64,000 nucleotides of DNA from Geodermatophilus ruber (GTDB lineage Bacteria; Actinomycetota; Actinomycetes; Mycobacteriales; Geodermatophilaceae): the NCBI RefSeq assembly GCF_900114385.1, contig NZ_FOSW01000014.1, forward strand, positions 62,001 to 126,000, read 5' to 3'. Shown here piece by piece: positions 60,479-64,000 of the stretch; position 1 is the first letter of the stretch; each line of letters begins with the position of its first letter. The position numbers and the translations under genes were made by a program. Under the pieces are notes generated by a model. It did no database searches, was not told where the DNA came from, and saw only the letters and a program-made list of their open reading frames with translations.

Positions 60479-63166
60479 ATGCCTGTCGGGTGGGGAACCC
60501 CCGTGGGCCCTCGGTGGTGGCTGGCGCTGACAGCGGGACTGGCCGTGGTGCTGCTGCTGTCGGCGGTCCTGGGCGGCGGCACGATCTCCGAGGTCGCCTT
60601 CCTGCTGGGCATGGTGACCGTGTCCGCCGTGGCGTGGAGCGGTGTGCGGCGGCGCCGGCTGCATCGACAGGCCGCGGTGTGCCTGGCCACCGGGATCAGC
60701 CTGTTCGGCTTCGCAGACGTCGTGCGGCAGGTGGTCGCACTGCCCGGATTCTCCGCGGTGGATCTCATCTATCTCGCCGCCTACCTGTCCATCGCCGTCG
60801 GCATCCGGCTCCTGCTCACCGGAGAGTCGGGGACGGGGCGGTCGCGGGGCGGGCTCGTCGACGCCGCGGTCGCCTTCGTGGTGCTGGCCTACCTGGAATG
60901 GGAACTGGTGCTCGGCGCCGGAGCCGGCGGGCAGGCACCGCACACCGCGCCGGCGATCTGGGCGCTGCACACGATGCTGGACGCGTGCATCGTGGCCGGT
61001 TCCGTCCGACTGTGGCTCGCACGTCCCGCGCTGCGGCAGCTCGCCGGCTGGATGGGGCTGACGGCATCGGTCTGGTTCGCCGTCGACCTGACCTACCTGC
61101 GCAGCGGTGCCACCGTGCCGGCCTGGATCTTCGCGGCCTGGCTGCTGGCCGACGCATGCCTGGCCGTCGTGATCCGGGCGCTTCCCCGGGTGGCCGCGAC
61201 GCCGGTGCACCAGGAGCAGGCGAAGGTCACGCTGCCCCGGATGGCGTTCGTGCTGACGCCGGTGCTCATCCCGCCGTCCTTCGAGCTGGCTGCCTACGTC
61301 AGCGGACGTGACATCAGCCCGGTGCCCGGGATCCTGGCCACTGTCGCGTTGCTCGGGCTGGTCTTCACCCGGGCTGCCTACCTCCTGCGCGACAGGGAAG
61401 CGTTCCGGCGCCGGCTGCACTCCCAGGCGCGGTTCTTCTCCGCGCTTGCCGCCAACTCCTCCGACGCCGTGGTCCTGCTCGACGCCGACGGCCGATTCCT
61501 CCCGGGCCCGGAGGAGCCGCAGCAGCAGGACCTGCAGTTGATGCCGCTGCTACGCGGTGGTGACGGACTGCGGACCGCCCTGGTGCAGAACCACGCCGAG
61601 ACGCGGGCACTCGTCGCCCGGGCGCGCCGGGTCCCCGGTGTGGTGGTCACCGGACAGCTGAGCTCCCGGGACGAGTCCGGCCGCCCAACCTGGTTCTCCG
61701 TCCGGGTCGTGGACCTGCTCGACGACCCGGACGTGGCAGCCGTCCTGGTCACCGGTGACGACGTGACCGCGCGGACGGTCGCCGAGCAGGAGCTGATGCA
61801 TCGATCGCTGTACGACGAGCTGACCGGTCTGGCCAACCGAGCTCTGTTCGACGACCGCGTCGCCCTGGCCCTGCGCCGCCGAGAGCGCTCCGGGACCGCC
61901 CCGGCCGTCCTCAGCATCGACCTCGACGGCTTCCGGGACGTCAACGAGAGCCTGGGCTATGACTACGCCGACCGGTTGCTGTGCGCCGTCGCCGACCGGC
62001 TTCGCGCGGTCGTGCGGTCGGAGGACACCGTGGCTCGGCTCGGCGCCGACGAGTTCGGCGTTCTCATCGAGGGCGGCGGTTCACCGCTCGCTGAAGCGGA
62101 GACCGTGTCCGCCCGCGTGCAGGAGGCGCTGGCCGAGCCGTTCGCCCTCGACGGCCACCAGGTGGCGGTGTCAGCCGGCTTCGGCCTGGCCGTCGCCGAC
62201 CTCGACGTCGCCGACCTCGACGCCGCCGCCGCGATGGTGCTGCGCGATGCTGACATCGCCCTGCACCGGGCCAAGGCGGCCGGCCGGGGCCGAATGGTGG
62301 TGTTCGACCCCGAGATGCGCGCCACCGAGCTGCACCGGGTGCGGCTCGAGGCCGACCTCGCCCAGGCACTGGAGCGCGGCGAGTTGCATCTGGTGTTCCA
62401 GCCGGTGGTCGACCTGGCCACCGAGCGTCTGATCGGCTTCGAGGCGCTGCTGCGCTGGACCCACCCGACGCTGGGCCCCGTCCCGCCGGATGCGTTCATC
62501 CCGGTTGCCGAGGCCACCGGGCTGATCCGCGAGCTCGGCCACTGGGTGCTCGAGCAGGCCTGCCACACCGCTGCCGCGTGGCAGCGCACCTACCCGCAGG
62601 CGCAGCCGCTGGCGATCTCGGTGAACGTCTCCGGTCGCCAGTTGGCCGACGCCGACTTAGGCCGCTTCGTCGCCGATGTCCTGGCCGACTCCGGCCTGCC
62701 GCCGTGCTCGCTGGTCCTGGAGCTGACCGAGACCGCGCTGGTCGACGACCCGGCACGGGCCGCCGCCGACCTGGGGCGGCTGCGCGCACTCGGCGTCCGC
62801 CTCGCCGTCGATGACTTCGGCACCGGCTACTCCTCGCTGGCCTACCTGGGCCAGTTCCCGGTGGACATCCTCAAGATCGACCGATCCTTCGTCGCGGCGA
62901 TCACCGACATCGAGCACCGCTCACCGCTGGTGCGCGGCATGCTCGAGCTCGCCCGCAACCTCGGGCTCGAGACCGTCGCCGAGGGCGTGGAGTCGGCCGT
63001 GCAGCGGGACCGGCTGCGCGCCGAGGGCTGCGACCGGGCGCAGGGCTACCTGTTCTCCCGGCCGCTGGACTCCACCGAGGCCGAGCTCCAGCTGGTCAAC
63101 CTGACCGGCCGCAGGCGCCGGTCCACCGGCCGGACGGGAACGGGCCTGGACTCACGGGCACGCTGA
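60479..63166 (+). CDS. membrane GGDEF-EAL c-di-GMP enzyme
   Basis: 895 residues: eight or nine membrane helices (about 10-300), a PAS-like segment (about 320-435), a GGDEF domain (about 440-600) and an EAL domain (about 615-870). The GGDEF site is G522-A-D-E-F526, a variant that can still be active. The EAL domain is complete: E655-A-L, NVSGRQ, ELTETAL, DDFGTGYSS, KIDRSF and VAEGVES, so phosphodiesterase activity is likely. ATG 60479 has AAGGGAG 5 nt upstream and is preferred to a TTG at 60431. Confidence 0.92.
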   Translation: MPVGWGTPVGPRWWLALTAGLAVVLLLSAVLGGGTISEVAFLLGMVTVSAVAWSGVRRRRLHRQAAVCLATGISLFGFADVVRQVVALPGFSAVDLIYLAAYLSIAVGIRLLLTGESGTGRSRGGLVDAAVAFVVLAYLEWELVLGAGAGGQAPHTAPAIWALHTMLDACIVAGSVRLWLARPALRQLAGWMGLTASVWFAVDLTYLRSGATVPAWIFAAWLLADACLAVVIRALPRVAATPVHQEQAKVTLPRMAFVLTPVLIPPSFELAAYVSGRDISPVPGILATVALLGLVFTRAAYLLRDREAFRRRLHSQARFFSALAANSSDAVVLLDADGRFLPGPEEPQQQDLQLMPLLRGGDGLRTALVQNHAETRALVARARRVPGVVVTGQLSSRDESGRPTWFSVRVVDLLDDPDVAAVLVTGDDVTARTVAEQELMHRSLYDELTGLANRALFDDRVALALRRRERSGTAPAVLSIDLDGFRDVNESLGYDYADRLLCAVADRLRAVVRSEDTVARLGADEFGVLIEGGGSPLAEAETVSARVQEALAEPFALDGHQVAVSAGFGLAVADLDVADLDAAAAMVLRDADIALHRAKAAGRGRMVVFDPEMRATELHRVRLEADLAQALERGELHLVFQPVVDLATERLIGFEALLRWTHPTLGPVPPDAFIPVAEATGLIRELGHWVLEQACHTAAAWQRTYPQAQPLAISVNVSGRQLADADLGRFVADVLADSGLPPCSLVLELTETALVDDPARAAADLGRLRALGVRLAVDDFGTGYSSLAYLGQFPVDILKIDRSFVAAITDIEHRSPLVRGMLELARNLGLETVAEGVESAVQRDRLRAEGCDRAQGYLFSRPLDSTEAELQLVNLTGRRRRSTGRTGTGLDSRAR

Positions 63167-63288
63167 CCGGCCGCCGACGGGTTCGCCTGCGCACGGTCGC
63201 GACGGGTTGGTGTGCCGGCTCCGGACACACTGGGGCAGCACGCGGCTCCGCTGGTGGATCTCGCACCGGGAGCAGGTGGCGGCGGCGC

Positions 63289-63762
63289 TCAGGGGAGCTG
63301 GCGCCGCTTCCCGTCGCCGTCCCGCCCGGCGGTGATCGACTGGGCGAGCAGGATCGCGCCCCAGGGGCCGATGACCCAGACCGGCCAGGGGTAGAGCAGC
63401 TCTCCGGCGGCGAACGAGGTCACCAGCCAGATGGTCAGCACGATGACCGCGGTACCCGCCCAGCTGGCCCAGGCCGCCTGCCGGGTGTGCCTGCCGGCCC
63501 AGCCGTCCCAGTGCCCGGCACCGGCGATCCCGGAGTCGGGGACGGGTGCCGGGGCGGGGGACGGCGCCGGCTCGACCGGCCGGGGAGCCGGCAGGTCGGC
63601 GGTGAGCTCGTCCAGCTCGCCGTAGGTGCGGGCGGCGTAGGCGCGGCCGAGGCGCTCCTCGTACTCGAAAACGGTCAACCGGCCGGCGGCCATGTGCTCA
63701 CCCAGCTGGGAGGCGACAGCTGCGCGGTCGGCGTCGGCTGCGCGCAGGTGCGGCTCGGGCAT
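63289..63762 (-). CDS. DUF1707 membrane protein
   Basis: 157 residues. DUF1707 at the N-terminus (LRAADADRAAVASQLGEHMA, FEYEERLGRAYAARTYGEL), a Pro-rich linker and two membrane helices at the C-terminus (about 105-145). DUF1707 proteins are small actinobacterial regulators or membrane-linked proteins of unknown mechanism. ATG 63762 has GGAAGG upstream. Confidence 0.85.
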   Translation of the reverse strand: MPEPHLRAADADRAAVASQLGEHMAAGRLTVFEYEERLGRAYAARTYGELDELTADLPAPRPVEPAPSPAPAPVPDSGIAGAGHWDGWAGRHTRQAAWASWAGTAVIVLTIWLVTSFAAGELLYPWPVWVIGPWGAILLAQSITAGRDGDGKRRQLP

Positions 63763-63833
63763 CGGGGCCTTCCTCGTAGGGAGCCCCAGTCTGGTCGCTC
63801 GCGCGCCGCGCGGTCCACCGGCGAACGTCACCC

Positions 63834-63847
63834 GTTCCACGTGGAAC
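63834..63847. promoter_or_regulatory. parS: parS site near the right edge
   Basis: Perfect GTTCCACGTGGAAC, extended by CCC/GGG on both sides to a 20-bp palindrome; about 39 kb to the right of dnaA. Confidence 0.87.
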
Positions 63848-63902
63848 GGGTCTCAGGTGCGGCGGGTGCGAGCCAAGGCCGCGGCCGGGCCACCACGAGG
63901 AG

Positions 63903-64000
63903 ATGACCAGTGCCATCTTCTCGTCGTCGGCGACAGCGACCATGGGCGCACTGGGCACCCGGTACCGACAGAACCGGGCCGTCAGCGCGCGGCGGCTGCC
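63903..64000 (+). CDS. possible start of a gene cut by the right edge
   Basis: An ATG at 63903 opens a frame to the window end (MTSAIFSSSATATMGALGTR...). The AGGAG lies against the ATG, which is too close for a normal site; an ATG at 63942 is an alternative. No family is recognisable. Confidence 0.3.
   Translation, partial: MTSAIFSSSATATMGALGTRYRQNRAVSARRL

Noticed and set aside
63698..63958. Minus-strand frame at the right edge
   Set aside because: Crosses the parS site and the start of the DUF1707 gene; no family features.

Overview
The window is about 64 kb of a high-GC actinomycete chromosome and covers the replication origin. Nearly every reading frame is open in places because of extreme third-position GC. 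The gene order is the one known from Mycobacterium and Streptomyces: rpmH and rnpA read leftward, and dnaA, dnaN, recF, a DUF721 gene, gyrB and gyrA read rightward. Many starts are GTG, many genes overlap by 4 nt (ATGA/GTGA), and parS has the form GTTCCACGTGGAAC. The style resembles Geodermatophilaceae (Blastococcus/Geodermatophilus type), but that family assignment is inference from style, not a comparison.

Left arm (1-20 kb): a 5'-truncated inositol phosphate synthase, a lipoprotein, a YqgE/AlgH protein and an MFS transporter. A decayed DUF559 gene follows, bracketed by two nearly identical hairpins. Next come cca, a divergent NUDIX gene, a DUF6049 membrane protein, murJ, a separate membrane pseudokinase, trxB, trxA, a CwlM-like amidase-fold protein, an aminotransferase with an ATP-grasp ligase, and parB-parA.

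Origin region (20-42 kb): rsmG, jag, yidC, yidD, rnpA and rpmH on the minus strand; the rpmH-dnaA spacer; dnaA; the 744-bp oriC spacer with DnaA boxes and an AT-rich palindrome; then dnaN, gnd, recF, a DUF721 gene, an unknown gene coupled to an ABC exporter, an SDR/DUF2867 protein, an APC permease, gyrB and gyrA. Five parS sites spread from 5.9 to 63.8 kb.

Right arm (42-64 kb): DUF3566, tRNA-Ile, a DLW-39 small protein and tRNA-Ala. A tiny degenerate element follows, bounded by a second copy of the tRNA-Ala 3' end; it holds an integrase remnant and a GAF-ANTAR regulator. Beyond it are ppiA, a rhomboid protease, a PH-like protein, a thiolase, crgA, DUF881 and a glutamine amidotransferase. The growth and division kinase cluster fhaA-fhaB-pstP-rodA-pbpA-pknA-pknB (minus strand) comes next, then tRNA-Leu, a GGDEF-EAL protein and a DUF1707 protein.

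Functionally the window joins replication initiation and segregation to cell-wall control. The Ser/Thr kinases and phosphatase, the FHA proteins, CwlM, MurJ and the pseudokinase are parts of one known actinobacterial signalling circuit. The accessory spots with most unexplained structure are the hairpin-flanked DUF559 relic (4.0-4.7 kb), the tRNA-Ala micro-island (43.0-44.3 kb), the DnaA-box-rich gene-free spacer at 48.2-48.45 kb, and the perfect palindrome upstream of dnaN.
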